DNA of 64,000 nucleotides from Bacillota bacterium. GTDB lineage: Bacteria > Bacillota > Clostridia > Peptostreptococcales > Anaerovoracaceae. Position numbers and translations under genes: made by a program. Where the stretch lies: contig JAFSHN010000051.1 of the NCBI GenBank assembly GCA_017440275.1, forward strand, positions 1 to 64,000, read 5' to 3'. Positions within the stretch are counted from its first letter, which is position 1, and each line of letters begins with the position of its first letter. Below the pieces are notes generated by a model. It saw only the letters and a list, made by a program, of their open reading frames with translations, was not told the origin of the DNA and made no database searches. This document shows, piece by piece, positions 23,511 to 31,880 of the stretch.

Positions 23511-23605
23511 CGAAATCCATTAAAAACCGCTAATTTACAATTAAAAACCTTTATTTCTAGTTTTTTTAAAAAGTTCTTGCAAGCCGATTTTAGTGGGTGT
23601 AAGAT
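23511..23605 (+). promoter_or_regulatory. Conserved 95-bp promoter module, copy 3 (rpn)
   Basis: CGAAATCCATTAAAAACC begins at 23511; -35 TTGCAA (23577-23582), 17-bp spacer, -10 TAAGAT (23600-23605). Same length and layout as the modules before both toxin-antitoxin loci. Confidence 0.75.
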
Positions 23606-23635
23606 GCACATACAAAAGTGCGGCAGGAGGATTTG

Positions 23636-24601
23636 ATGAAAACAATTAAAGATTTAAATTTATGCGACGACTATCTGTTTCATGAAGTTATGAAGGACAA
23701 GCGACTTGTTATTGGCCTTTTGGAAACTGTTTTGGATTTGAAGGGGAAAATCCAAGATATAAAATATGTGGAAGGTGAGAAGACTATTAAAGGTGGCTAT
23801 ACTGGCAAAGGTATACGTGTGGATGTTTATGTGATGGATGATGAACTTAACGTGTATGATATCGAAATACAAAACGGAAAGATTCAGGTTCTTGGCAAAC
23901 GTAGCCGTAAGTATCAATCTAATATGGATTATGAATTCTTGAAACAAGGTCAAAGCTATGATAAACTGAAGAAACAATACATAATATTTATATGTACTAG
24001 TGATCCGTTTGGCAGAGGGCTATATAAGTACACATTCTGTAATCTATGCAAGGAAATGACTGATTTGGAATTGGGAGACGAAACTACTAAGGTCTTTTTA
24101 AATACTAAAGGTTACAAAGGTGATGTCAGTAATGAATTAAAAGCCTTTTTAAGATTTGTAGAACAATCTACTGTTACCCAAGCAGAGGGGACTGATAGTG
24201 ATTTTGTGAAGGCTTTATCTGAACGAGTTGAGGATGTCAAACGAAACGAAGAAATCGGAGGTGATTATATGACCTTTGAAGAAAAAATGATTGAATTGGC
24301 TGAAATACGTGCAGAAGAGATGGTCGAAGAGCGTGCTGAAAAGTTAGCCGAAGAGCGCGCTGAAAAGCTAGCCGAAGAGCGTGCTGAAAAACTAGCAGAA
24401 GAGCGTGCTGAAAAACTAGCAGAAGAGCGCGCTGAAAAGCTAGTCGAAGAGCGTGCTGAAAAACTGGCAGAAAAACTTCTGGAGGAAAATTTAAATAATA
24501 CAGTACGGCAGATAGCTTCAAATATGAAGGCGGCGGGGTTTAAAACTGAACAAATAGCACAGATTTGCGGGCTATCATTGGATGAGATAGAACTTTTATG
24601 A
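23636..24601 (+). CDS. Rpn/PD-(D/E)XK transposase-like nuclease with tandem repeats
   Basis: 321 residues from the ATG at 23636 (GGAGGA upstream). The N-terminal two thirds follow the Rpn family, recombination-promoting nucleases once called putative transposases: DDYLFHEVMKDKRL, then GIRVDVYVMDDELNVYDIEIQNG with the catalytic Asp and E-I-Q, then SDPFGRGLYKYTF. Residues 230-277 are six perfect copies of an eight-residue unit (A/V)EERAEKL forming a long charged helix, followed by a C-terminal segment ending IAQICGLSLDEIELL, a helix-turn-helix-like tail common in this family. Rpn proteins act in DNA recombination and phage conflict. Preceded by the shared promoter module. Confidence 0.88.
   Translation: MKTIKDLNLCDDYLFHEVMKDKRLVIGLLETVLDLKGKIQDIKYVEGEKTIKGGYTGKGIRVDVYVMDDELNVYDIEIQNGKIQVLGKRSRKYQSNMDYEFLKQGQSYDKLKKQYIIFICTSDPFGRGLYKYTFCNLCKEMTDLELGDETTKVFLNTKGYKGDVSNELKAFLRFVEQSTVTQAEGTDSDFVKALSERVEDVKRNEEIGGDYMTFEEKMIELAEIRAEEMVEERAEKLAEERAEKLAEERAEKLAEERAEKLAEERAEKLVEERAEKLAEKLLEENLNNTVRQIASNMKAAGFKTEQIAQICGLSLDEIELL
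24323..24466 (+). repeat. 24-bp minisatellite inside the rpn gene
   Basis: Six tandem 24-bp units coding for (A/V)EERAEKL, differing only in synonymous changes and Ala/Val at position 1. A multiple of three, so gain or loss keeps the frame. Confidence 0.95.
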
Positions 24602-24612
24602 TTGATTTATGA

Positions 24613-24638
24613 AGACGGGGAATTACCCGTCTTTTTTC
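24613..24638 (+). terminator. Terminator of rpn
   Basis: AGACGGG (24613-24619) with CCCGTCT (24626-24632) and six T. Confidence 0.9.
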
Positions 24639-24650
24639 ACCCATTACTGT

Positions 24651-24679
24651 TTTACATTTCACCGCATTTTAGGTAAAAT
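24651..24679 (+). promoter_or_regulatory. Promoter of the WYL operon
   Basis: TTTACA (24651-24656), 17-bp spacer, TAAAAT (24674-24679), 30 bases before the WYL gene. Confidence 0.65.
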
Positions 24680-24708
24680 AAGGTAAGAACTTTTTACGGA
24701 GGCGGAAG

Positions 24709-25692
24709 ATGAGTAACGCAATGGGAAACAAGGCGCGAATGCTTTTCGTAATGGATGTGCTCATGAAGCACACTGACGAGGAGCACAGACTTTCGGTGCC
24801 TGATATAATCGAAAAACTTGAGGCACAAGGTTTCAGTGCCAACAGAAAGAGTATTTATGATGATATAGATGCTCTCAAGGATTGGGGCATGGACATTATG
24901 TTCACCAGAGAAAAGCCACAGGGCTACTATTTGGCCAGCCGCGATTTTGAATTGGCTGAATTGAAACTGCTGGTGGACTCGGTGCAGGCGTCTAAGTTCA
25001 TTACAACTAAAAAATCCCGACAGCTCATCAAAAAACTGGAGGGTCTTGCCAGCGAGAGAGAGGCAAAGCAGCTTCAGCGCAATGTTTATATTGCCAACCG
25101 CAACAAGACAATTAACGAGAGCATTTACTACAATGTGGACAAGATTCATGGAGCCATTTCGGCAAATAAGAAGATTGCCTTTACATATTACCAGTGGAGT
25201 CTGGATAAGGAACTGGTGCCACGCGGCGCCGGCAAAATTTACAAAATAAGCCCTTGGGAGCTAACCTGGGATGATGAAAATTACTATATGATTGGATACG
25301 ACGATGATCTTGATCTTGTTAAGAACTATCGTGTTGACAAGATGCAAAAGATTGATATCACCGATGAGCCGCGTACAGGGGAAGAGGATTTTAAGGACTT
25401 TGATATTACCAAGATGGCCAAGAGTACTTTTGGAATGTACGGAGGAAAGACTGAAAGCGTGGCGCTTGAGTGCAGCAACGATATTATAGGTGTTATCATC
25501 GATAGATTCGGTTCCGATATCATTATTCAAAAGAATGACGACGGAACTTTCCTCATACGTCAGGATGTGGTCATCAGCGGTCAGTTTTATGGTTGGCTTT
25601 GCGGTCTTGGAACCAAGATAAAAATAGTTGCGCCTCAAAGCGCAGCAGAGCGTTACAGAGAGTGGCTCAGAGATATTCACCGATTATATTAG
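24709..25692 (+). CDS. WYL-domain transcriptional regulator
   Basis: 327 residues. An N-terminal helix-turn-helix (SVPDIIEKLEAQGFSANRKSIYDDIDALKDWG) is followed by a WYL domain: KIAFTYYQWS, YKISPWELTWDDENYYMIGYDDDL and KNYRVDKM; the C-terminal WCX part is present. WYL proteins sense ligands, often nucleotides or nucleic acids, and control defence or DNA-damage genes. Start follows ACGGAGG. It is 9 bases before a deformylase-like gene and heads a WYL-deformylase-macrodomain unit. Confidence 0.92.
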   Translation: MSNAMGNKARMLFVMDVLMKHTDEEHRLSVPDIIEKLEAQGFSANRKSIYDDIDALKDWGMDIMFTREKPQGYYLASRDFELAELKLLVDSVQASKFITTKKSRQLIKKLEGLASEREAKQLQRNVYIANRNKTINESIYYNVDKIHGAISANKKIAFTYYQWSLDKELVPRGAGKIYKISPWELTWDDENYYMIGYDDDLDLVKNYRVDKMQKIDITDEPRTGEEDFKDFDITKMAKSTFGMYGGKTESVALECSNDIIGVIIDRFGSDIIIQKNDDGTFLIRQDVVISGQFYGWLCGLGTKIKIVAPQSAAERYREWLRDIHRLY

Positions 25693-25701
25693 GAGAAAAG
25701 T

Positions 25702-26115
25702 ATGATAAGAGAATTAGTTCACGATCCGATTTTTTTGGCACAAAAGTCTGAGCCGGCAACACGGGAAGATATGGATGTTGCCTTTGATTTGAAAGACACA
25801 CTTTACGCTTATCAAGGCTCTTGCGTAGGTATGGCAGCAAATATGATAGGTGTTTTAAAAAGAATCATTATATTTGACGATGGAGATTCTTACGGGATTA
25901 TGTTCAATCCGGAGATTATCGAAATGGCAGAACCTTACGAGACGGAAGAAGGCTGTTTGTCTCTTCTGGGAGACCCACGTCCTGTAACGAGATATAATAA
26001 GATTAAGGTCAAGTGGCACAATCCGGGAGAATTGCCAAAGACGGAAGTTTTTACAGGATTTACGGCGGAGATTATCCAGCACGAAGTGGACCACTGTAAC
26101 GGAGTTTTGATATAA
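25702..26115 (+). CDS. Peptide deformylase-like protein
   Basis: 137 residues. The three deformylase motifs are present in short form: GMAANMIG (usually GxGLAAxQ), EGCLSLLG with the metal-binding Cys, and QHEVDHCNG with the HExxH metal site. It is shorter and more diverged than the housekeeping enzyme, so it is likely an accessory deformylase; removing N-formyl from nascent or other formylated peptides is the family activity. Flanked tightly by the WYL gene (9 bases) and macrodomain gene (12 bases). Confidence 0.88.
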   Translation: MIRELVHDPIFLAQKSEPATREDMDVAFDLKDTLYAYQGSCVGMAANMIGVLKRIIIFDDGDSYGIMFNPEIIEMAEPYETEEGCLSLLGDPRPVTRYNKIKVKWHNPGELPKTEVFTGFTAEIIQHEVDHCNGVLI

Positions 26116-26127
26116 AGGAGGGCTTAT

Positions 26128-27135
26128 ATGCCGCTTAAACTTGTTCGAAACGACATAATCAATATGGATGTTGATGCCATCGTCAATACTGCAAATCCGT
26201 ATCCAATAATCGGGCGCGGAACCGACAGCGGAATATACAAGGCAGCAGGGGAGGCAGAACTTTTGCGTGCGCGCGAAGTCATCGGACAGATGGAAGTGGG
26301 GCAATCAGCACTTACACCGGGATTTGGCCTCAAAGCTCGCCATATCATTCACACTGTGGGGCCGTGTTATATAGACGGCAGCCAAGGAGAAGTGAAACTT
26401 CTTGAGACTTGTTATGAAAATTCACTTGCGCTTGCAGAGAGAAGCGGTTTTGAAAGTGTTGCCTTCCCGCTGATTTCTACAGGCTCTTACGGATTTCCAA
26501 AGGCTGAAGCCCTTCAAATTGCTGTAAGCACCATAGGCAGATTCCTTTTGGAAAACGAAATGATGGTTTATCTGGTGGTCTTTGATGAAGAAGCATTCAG
26601 ATTATCCGGCAAACTTTTTGACGACATCGAGGCCTATATTGACCAAAAATATGTAGATGAAAAGCATCGGGAAGAACAGTTTTTCTGTTTTTCAGACATA
26701 GAGTATGCACCGATGGCCAAGGCAGCACCGGCACCGCGGGCGGAAAAAACCCTCAAAATGGAGAAAAAATCCCTTTCCTCCATTCTTGTTCACGTGGAAG
26801 AAGATTTCAGAGAAAGACTTTTCAGACTTATTGATGAAAGTGGAATGAGCGATGCACAAGTTTACAAAAAAGCTAATCTTGACCGCAAGTTGTTCTCAAA
26901 AATCAGATGCAATGCCGGGTACCATCCCAAAAAGGATACGGCTGTAGCACTAGCTCTGGCCCTTGAACTTAGCCTTGACGATACTAAAGATTTACTCAGC
27001 CGTGCCGGCTTTGCACTGTCGCCGAGCAGCAAATCAGATCTGATAGTTCAGTACTTCATAGAAAACCAAGTCTACGATATTAACGTAATTAATATGGCAC
27101 TTTTTGACCATGAACTGCCATGTATCGGTGATTAA
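26128..27135 (+). CDS. Macrodomain protein with C-terminal helix-turn-helix-like domain
   Basis: 335 residues. N-terminal macrodomain (residues 1-175): DVDAIVNTANPYPIIGRGTDSGIYKAAG, HIIHTVGP and FPLISTGSYGFPK. A linker leads to a helical domain (residues about 215-330) with MSDAQVYKKANLDRKLFSKIRCN and PKKDTAVALALALELSLDDTKDLLSRAGFALSPSSKSDLIVQYFI, which is a conserved extension seen in Firmicutes macrodomain proteins and looks like a Cro-type DNA-binding fold. It probably senses or removes ADP-ribose. Start follows AAAGGAGGGC. Third gene of the WYL unit. Confidence 0.9.
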   Translation: MPLKLVRNDIINMDVDAIVNTANPYPIIGRGTDSGIYKAAGEAELLRAREVIGQMEVGQSALTPGFGLKARHIIHTVGPCYIDGSQGEVKLLETCYENSLALAERSGFESVAFPLISTGSYGFPKAEALQIAVSTIGRFLLENEMMVYLVVFDEEAFRLSGKLFDDIEAYIDQKYVDEKHREEQFFCFSDIEYAPMAKAAPAPRAEKTLKMEKKSLSSILVHVEEDFRERLFRLIDESGMSDAQVYKKANLDRKLFSKIRCNAGYHPKKDTAVALALALELSLDDTKDLLSRAGFALSPSSKSDLIVQYFIENQVYDINVINMALFDHELPCIGD

Positions 27136-27235
27136 CACGCAACTAAAAACCAATATTAAATGTCGCTTGGCGGGAGACCATTGGTCCTCTCCAATATAGT
27201 ATGCTTACCTTACAAAAGAAAGAGAGGTAAGCATT

Positions 27236-27898
27236 ATGAAGAAGAATTTAACAGAAGTTGTTTTCATTTTAGACAAGAGCGGTTCAATGGCAGGTCTTGA
27301 GAAGGACACTGTTGGCGGATACAATTCAATGATCGACAGACAGCGAGAAGAAGCAGGAGATGTTCTTATTTCAACTGTATTTTTCAACGATTATTCAGAG
27401 GTAATTCACGATAGAAGAACTTTGGATAATATAACGCCTATAAATAAGGAATATAGAGTGGGAGGATGTACGGCGCTTCTTGATGCCATGGGAGATGCAA
27501 TTCATCACATCGGTAACGTACACAAATATGCCCGCGAAGAAGATCGTCCTGACAAAACTTTGTTTGTTATCATTACTGACGGAGAGGAAAATTCCAGCAG
27601 ACGTTATGACTACGACAAGGTGAAGAAAATGATCGAACGCCAGAAGGAAAAGTATGGCTGGGAATTCATTTTTCTGGGAGCAAACATGGATGCTATTTCA
27701 GTAGCCGGAAGATTCGGAATCGGAGCTGACCGTGCTGTGAGATACGAGTGTGACAGCGTAGGAACAGAACTAAATTACAAAGTTCTTGGCGAAACCGTGG
27801 CAAGAGTTCGAGCTTGTGCTCCTGCAAGTATGTCAGAGGCCATAGGCGATGAATGGGCAGGATTGATAAAAAAAGACTATAAATCAAGACATAAATAG
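27236..27898 (+). CDS. VWA-domain protein (TerY-like)
   Basis: 220 residues, a single von Willebrand A domain with a complete MIDAS: DKSGSM at residue 12, a conserved threonine (GGCTALLDAMGDA) and ITDGEEN. This form resembles TerY of the tellurite/phage-resistance gene set. It likely acts as a metal-dependent adaptor for a partner, perhaps the macrodomain protein 100 bases upstream. The gap between them contains an imperfect inverted repeat (GGGAGACCA / TGGTCCTCTCC, 27171-27191) that may be an operator or leader hairpin. Start has AGAGAGGT. Confidence 0.88.
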   Translation: MKKNLTEVVFILDKSGSMAGLEKDTVGGYNSMIDRQREEAGDVLISTVFFNDYSEVIHDRRTLDNITPINKEYRVGGCTALLDAMGDAIHHIGNVHKYAREEDRPDKTLFVIITDGEENSSRRYDYDKVKKMIERQKEKYGWEFIFLGANMDAISVAGRFGIGADRAVRYECDSVGTELNYKVLGETVARVRACAPASMSEAIGDEWAGLIKKDYKSRHK

Positions 27899-27905
27899 AA
27901 AGAAA

Positions 27906-27936
27906 AAGCAGGTTGCGAAGATGCAGCCTGCTTTTA
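27906..27936 (+). terminator. Terminator of the VWA gene
   Basis: AAGCAGGTTGC (27906-27916) with GCAGCCTGCTT (27923-27933), one mismatch, then TTT; lies between convergent genes. Confidence 0.8.
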
Positions 27937-27954
27937 TAATCTTAAAAACCGGTT

Positions 27955-28470
27955 TTATAAATCTGCATCTTTGATGCCCAGGAGCACGTGGACCAAATCT
28001 ATAGGATCTTCTTTGGTACCGCGTTTGAACCATTCTTCAATCATACCGTATATGCCGTGGAACAAAAATGCATTTGTGTATGCTTCCTGATTTGTTTGTT
28101 CGGGTTTTGGACCATAGGCCTGACTGAGACATGACATAACCAAATGGCTAAGTCCTGCCGAATGAAGAATTACGAAAAAATCCTGTCGCTTGCGATACTC
28201 TGTCAAAAGAAGCTGCATAGTTGCAAGATCCGTTTCTCCTGATATATGTGTATTGATGTCATCTATTATTTGAGTAAGCAGTTGACGCACTACATCTTCC
28301 TTGCTTTCAAAGTTTCGATAGAAGGATACTCGTCCTACACCGGCACGTTTGACCAGGTCTGTAATTGTTATACTTTCGAAAGGTTGCTTTTGAACCATTT
28401 CCAGAAGTGCTTGTGTGATACACTCTTTTACGAAGGCATTAGCCTCTTGTTTTTTGTTCATATGATACAA
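27955..28470 (-). CDS. TetR/AcrR family regulator
   Basis: 171 residues. The helix-turn-helix is visible (SITITDLVKRAGVGRVSFYRNFESKEDVVRQLL), followed by a short ligand-binding part with a C-terminal TetR_C-like segment (FLFHGIYGMIEEWFKRG). This architecture occurs in TetR-like regulators of DhaS type. Its target is not evident; the neighbours are VWA on one side and cotJ on the other. Confidence 0.88.
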   Translation of the reverse strand: MYHMNKKQEANAFVKECITQALLEMVQKQPFESITITDLVKRAGVGRVSFYRNFESKEDVVRQLLTQIIDDINTHISGETDLATMQLLLTEYRKRQDFFVILHSAGLSHLVMSCLSQAYGPKPEQTNQEAYTNAFLFHGIYGMIEEWFKRGTKEDPIDLVHVLLGIKDADL

Positions 28471-28617
28471 TTAACTCTCCTTTGTTTCTCAACGACCAAG
28501 ACCGGTTGACTAGGGTCGTAAAAATGTGGTACAGTTGTTTCACTTGATATAATATACTTAATTGGTTTTTTAATCAATAGGAAAGACTTTCAAGTGAGAC
28601 ATTTTGCCTTGATACAC

Positions 28618-28733
28618 TTTTGTCGGCTTCGGTACACCTTACTATTTCCACCATTTCCGATCTTCCACGCCGACAAGGGTGTGCACAGGCACCCGAATGA
28701 ATGAGGACTGCATCATAGATGCAGTCCTTTTTT
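28618..28733 (+). ncRNA. Possible structured RNA between the tetR and cotJ genes
   Basis: TTGTCGGC (28620-28627) can pair with GCCGACAA (28670-28677), and GGGTG with CACCC closes a small hairpin just after it. A strong terminator (GGACTGCAT 28705-28713 / ATGCAGTCC 28719-28727, then six T) ends it. No promoter with good -35 could be found, so transcription is unproven. The terminator has T on the plus-strand side and A on the other, and can also serve cotJC on the minus strand. Confidence 0.35.
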
Positions 28734-28734
28734 G

Positions 28735-29334
28735 CTACCTGATATCAAATGCCGGATTAATGGCGTAAAAATTCTTTTTATTAAGGTTATCCTGAATATA
28801 TCTGAGACCTTCGCCGAAACGCTGGTAATGAACAATTTCACGCTCCCTGAGGAAACGGATTGGGTCAATTACATCAGGATCGTCTGCCATTCTGAGAATA
28901 TTGTCATAGGTCACTCTGGCCTTTTGCTCTGCCGCAAGGTTTTCGTTCATATCAGCGATAGGGTCCCCTTTGACCTGCAGGGAGGCCGCACTGTAAGGAT
29001 AGCCTGAAGCAAACTGTGGATATACACCGGCAGTGTGGTCTACAAAGTAGGTTTCGAACCCCGCTTCCTTAATCTGATCGATGGTCATATTACGTGTTAA
29101 CTGATGAACGATGGTCTGCACCATTTCCAAATGGTTCAATTCTTCAGTGGCCACATCATTGAGGATACCTGCAACCTGACGATAAGGCATAGAAGTTCGC
29201 TGGGACATATAGCGCAGTGAGGCACCCAGTTCGCCGTCCGGACCTCCGTATTGGCTGATGATAAATTTTGCGAGTGCAGGATTTGGGTTTTTGATATTGA
29301 TAGGATATTCTAATCGTCTTTCATAGGTCCACAT
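28735..29334 (-). CDS. cotJC: Spore coat protein CotJC (manganese-catalase-like)
   Basis: 199 residues. Manganese catalase fold residues are visible: QYGGPDGELGASLRYMSQR, ATEELNHLEMV (E-x-x-H) and REREIVHYQRFGE (E-x-x-H). CotJC is a spore-coat component; in Clostridia it is a known mother-cell late product. Third gene of the cotJABC operon, four bases after cotJB. Confidence 0.95.
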   Translation of the reverse strand: MWTYERRLEYPINIKNPNPALAKFIISQYGGPDGELGASLRYMSQRTSMPYRQVAGILNDVATEELNHLEMVQTIVHQLTRNMTIDQIKEAGFETYFVDHTAGVYPQFASGYPYSAASLQVKGDPIADMNENLAAEQKARVTYDNILRMADDPDVIDPIRFLREREIVHYQRFGEGLRYIQDNLNKKNFYAINPAFDIR

Positions 29335-29337
29335 GCT

Positions 29338-29586
29338 TTAAGCCTCCAATTCCCAAGGCCATGGTGCCTGTGTCCAGGTCCAGCCCTGCTCTGTATTTGT
29401 GTCAAAGGCCGTCAAAGGGCCAAACTGCATTTCATATTGGGCGCGTAATTCTGCGTAGCGCTTTTGAACATCACGGAAGTAGTCGAGAGCCATCTGATTT
29501 TGCGGATGGGAATCCAGGAATAAATTTAAATCTACGAGAGCAAATCCCGCTTGCTGGATTTGGTGCATCAGTTCTTGTCTTGTCAT
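29338..29586 (-). CDS. cotJB: Spore coat protein CotJB
   Basis: 82 residues. LMHQIQQAGFALVDLNLFLDSHPQN, then YFRDVQKRYAELRAQYEMQFGPL and a C-terminal WTWTQAPWPWELEA are typical for CotJB. It overlaps the end of cotJA by four bases and lies between cotJA and cotJC. Confidence 0.95.
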   Translation of the reverse strand: MTRQELMHQIQQAGFALVDLNLFLDSHPQNQMALDYFRDVQKRYAELRAQYEMQFGPLTAFDTNTEQGWTWTQAPWPWELEA

Positions 29587-29840
29587 CTTTTATGACCTCC
29601 TTTGCCTTCAAAGGGTAAGTCCAATTCAGGGAAAATCGTACCCCTTTCAAGACCGTCCTTCAGAGAATATACATTTCTCCACTGCTGTATGGGAACATAG
29701 GCCATTGCGATGGGAAGGCTTCCCAAATGCATACTGTCAAATGAACCGCTCAGGGTTGTTTCGCTGTTGTTGTGACACCCATTGTTATGACAGGAATTGC
29801 CAAGGTTTAAGGGCATGCCGATATAAGGATCTTTAATCAA
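29583..29840 (-). CDS. cotJA: Spore coat associated protein CotJA
   Basis: 85 residues. The family core IAMAYVPIQQWRNVYSLKDGLERGTIFPELDLPFEG is plain. The N-terminal part has an unusual asparagine/cysteine/histidine-rich stretch (CHNNGCHNNSE) that may bind metal. Start follows AAGGGGTATTATC. First gene of the operon. Confidence 0.93.
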   Translation of the reverse strand: MIKDPYIGMPLNLGNSCHNNGCHNNSETTLSGSFDSMHLGSLPIAMAYVPIQQWRNVYSLKDGLERGTIFPELDLPFEGKGGHKR

Positions 29841-29869
29841 GATAATACCCCTTTCTGTTTGGTATATTT

Positions 29870-29897
29870 TATTTTATGAAAGAAGAGTGCAGGGTGT
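29870..29897 (-). promoter_or_regulatory. SigK-like promoter of cotJABC
   Basis: On the minus strand AC (29897-29896), 17 bases, then CATAAAATA (29878-29870), which fits the SigK consensus AC-N17-CATANNNTA exactly. In Bacillus subtilis cotJ is SigE-dependent, whose -10 is similar; the -35 here favours SigK. Confidence 0.65.
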
Positions 29898-30006
29898 GAA
29901 ATATCCTTGAAAAAAGTAACTCTTTTCTTTATTATAGAAGTAACGAAAATTAACACCCTTTTAACGATAAAATGGGATATGATATTCTCGGAGGAGGAGT
30001 ATTTCG

Positions 30007-31140
30007 TTGATAGAAAAGATTAAACGATTTATAAAAGAAGTAAGGATTGTGCCCGATGATTTGGAAGGCATACAAAAGACCCACCAGCAGGATTCACTGG
30101 TGTTCTTTGTTGTACTTGTGATTACTACAACTGCTTCTTTCTTCTTTAGTGAAATGCTCGAAAATCCTGATTTGAATATCGCTATGTTCTATCTTTTGGG
30201 TAACTTCATCGTTGCCAGATACACGGCGGGCTATGCCTTTGGTTTTGTATTTGCATTTATCAGTATGATATTTGTAAATTTCTTCTTTACTTATCCATAC
30301 AATACCTTGACCTTTTCATTGGAAGGCTATGCACTTAGTTTCTTTGCCATGTTCACAATTTCTATGGTCACATCCTTTATGACCACAAGTATGAAAAGGC
30401 AAGCAAAAATTTTGGCTGAACAAGAGAAAGAATTGATGGAAGCACAGAAAGAAAAGATGAGAGCAAATCTCCTTCGGGCTGTTTCCCACGATATAAGAAC
30501 TCCTCTTACAGGTATAATAGGCAACAGCGAGTCATATTTGGAAATGGAGAAGGAACTTGCTGATTCTGAAAAGAGGGCGATTGTGCAAAATATTGAAAAC
30601 GATGCAAACTGGCTTTTAAATATGGTTGAAAATCTATTGACAGTAACTCGTATCGATAATGAAACCGCTCGTGTTGCCAAAACCCTTGAGGATATGGGAG
30701 ATGTAGTATCTTCGGCGGTTGTCAGATTTAAAAAACGCTTCCCGGATGCAGAGCTGAAAGTTAAAATTCCTGACGAACCTATATTTCTGATGATGGATCC
30801 AATGCTCATTGAGCAGGTTATAATAAATATTTTACAAAATGCCTATTTTCACGCAAAAAGTCTGAAACCTATTGAACTGAAAGTAGTCGATGAGTCAGAT
30901 AGCGTGGTTGTTGCGATAAAGGATTACGGAATAGGCATAGAAAGGAGCAGATTGGAAACCATATTTGATGGTAATGGTTCATACAAGGAAGAACGTGAGT
31001 CCGACGGATATAAAGGTATGGGCATAGGTTTATCAATCTGCAAAACAATTGTAACAGCGCATGGAGGTAAATTAACTGCAGACAACCACGGAAGCGGATC
31101 TGTTTTTAACTTCTCTTTGCCGAAAGAAACGGAGGAATAA
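30007..31140 (+). CDS. Sensor histidine kinase, truncated KdpD type
   Basis: 377 residues from a TTG start with GGAGGAG upstream. The N-terminal part has four membrane segments of the DUF4118 type found in KdpD; the cytoplasmic KdpD and Usp domains that normally precede them are absent. Then HisKA with RAVSHDIRTPLTGIIG (phospho-accepting His at about residue 161) and HATPase with NILQNAYFHAK, KDYGIGIE and GMGIGLSI. Response regulator follows at one base. The potassium pump genes kdpABC are not in the window. Confidence 0.93.
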   Translation: MIEKIKRFIKEVRIVPDDLEGIQKTHQQDSLVFFVVLVITTTASFFFSEMLENPDLNIAMFYLLGNFIVARYTAGYAFGFVFAFISMIFVNFFFTYPYNTLTFSLEGYALSFFAMFTISMVTSFMTTSMKRQAKILAEQEKELMEAQKEKMRANLLRAVSHDIRTPLTGIIGNSESYLEMEKELADSEKRAIVQNIENDANWLLNMVENLLTVTRIDNETARVAKTLEDMGDVVSSAVVRFKKRFPDAELKVKIPDEPIFLMMDPMLIEQVIINILQNAYFHAKSLKPIELKVVDESDSVVVAIKDYGIGIERSRLETIFDGNGSYKEERESDGYKGMGIGLSICKTIVTAHGGKLTADNHGSGSVFNFSLPKETEE

Positions 31141-31141
31141 A

Positions 31142-31855
31142 ATGACACAAAAAGTATCAGTTCTTATTATAGAGGATGAGAAGAGCATCCGCGATTTTAT
31201 GGTAAAGACATTGACATCACATGAGTACAAAGTTTCTTCTGCAGCAACAGGAAAAGAAGGACTTGCTATGATGACATCAGCGTTGCCGGACGTTGTTTTG
31301 CTGGATTTGGGTCTTCCGGACATAGATGGAATAGATGTTATTAAAAAGACCAGAGAATGGTCAAGTTTACCTATTATAGTTATTTCTGCAAGAACACAGG
31401 AAAAAGAAAAGGTAACTGCCCTTGATGCAGGTGCGGATGACTATATCACAAAGCCTTTTGGAACATTCGAGCTTCTTGCAAGAATAAGAACTGCAATCAG
31501 ACACAATAATAAGATTGCTAACGATCAAGTGAATGCTATCCGCCCATACAGCGCAGGCGATTTGGTGGTAGACTTTGACAAGAGACTTGTGCTCCTCAAA
31601 GGTGAAGAAATACATTTGACAAGAGTAGAATACAAGATAGTTTCTATGCTGGCTCAGAATTCCGGCAAGGTTATTACATATTCAACACTGATTGAGCAAG
31701 TGTGGGGACCTTATGCAGATGACAACAACAGAATTCTGCGTGTTAATATGGCAAATATCAGACGAAAGATTGAAGAAAATCCCGGAGAACCAAAGTATAT
31801 CTTTACAGAACTCGGAATTGGCTATAGAATGTTAGAAGATGAAAATCTTGCATAA
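31142..31855 (+). CDS. OmpR/PhoB-type response regulator (KdpE-like)
   Basis: 237 residues. Receiver domain with IEDEKSIRDF, VVLLDLGLPDIDGI (phospho-accepting Asp) and ITKPFGTFEL; winged-helix output domain with HLTRVEYKIVSMLAQNSGKV, and LRVNMANIRRKIEENPGEPKYIFTELGIGYRM. Cognate of the kinase upstream. The next two genes may be in the same transcript. Confidence 0.95.
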   Translation: MTQKVSVLIIEDEKSIRDFMVKTLTSHEYKVSSAATGKEGLAMMTSALPDVVLLDLGLPDIDGIDVIKKTREWSSLPIIVISARTQEKEKVTALDAGADDYITKPFGTFELLARIRTAIRHNNKIANDQVNAIRPYSAGDLVVDFDKRLVLLKGEEIHLTRVEYKIVSMLAQNSGKVITYSTLIEQVWGPYADDNNRILRVNMANIRRKIEENPGEPKYIFTELGIGYRMLEDENLA

Positions 31856-31880
31856 TCTTACAAAAATAGGAGAGTAAGAA

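Noticed and set aside
22000..23520. Replication origin at the dnaA-like gene
   Set aside because: No dnaN or recF neighbour, no cluster of TTATCCACA boxes and no AT-rich unwinding region next to it.
24237..24521. Minus-strand reading frame over the rpn repeat
   Set aside because: Its repeated leucine/phenylalanine/glutamine pattern is only the complement of the 24-bp minisatellite.
28618..28733. T-box leader
   Set aside because: AAGGGTG appears but the T-box AGGGTGGNACCGCG core and specifier stem are absent, and no fitting gene follows on the plus strand.
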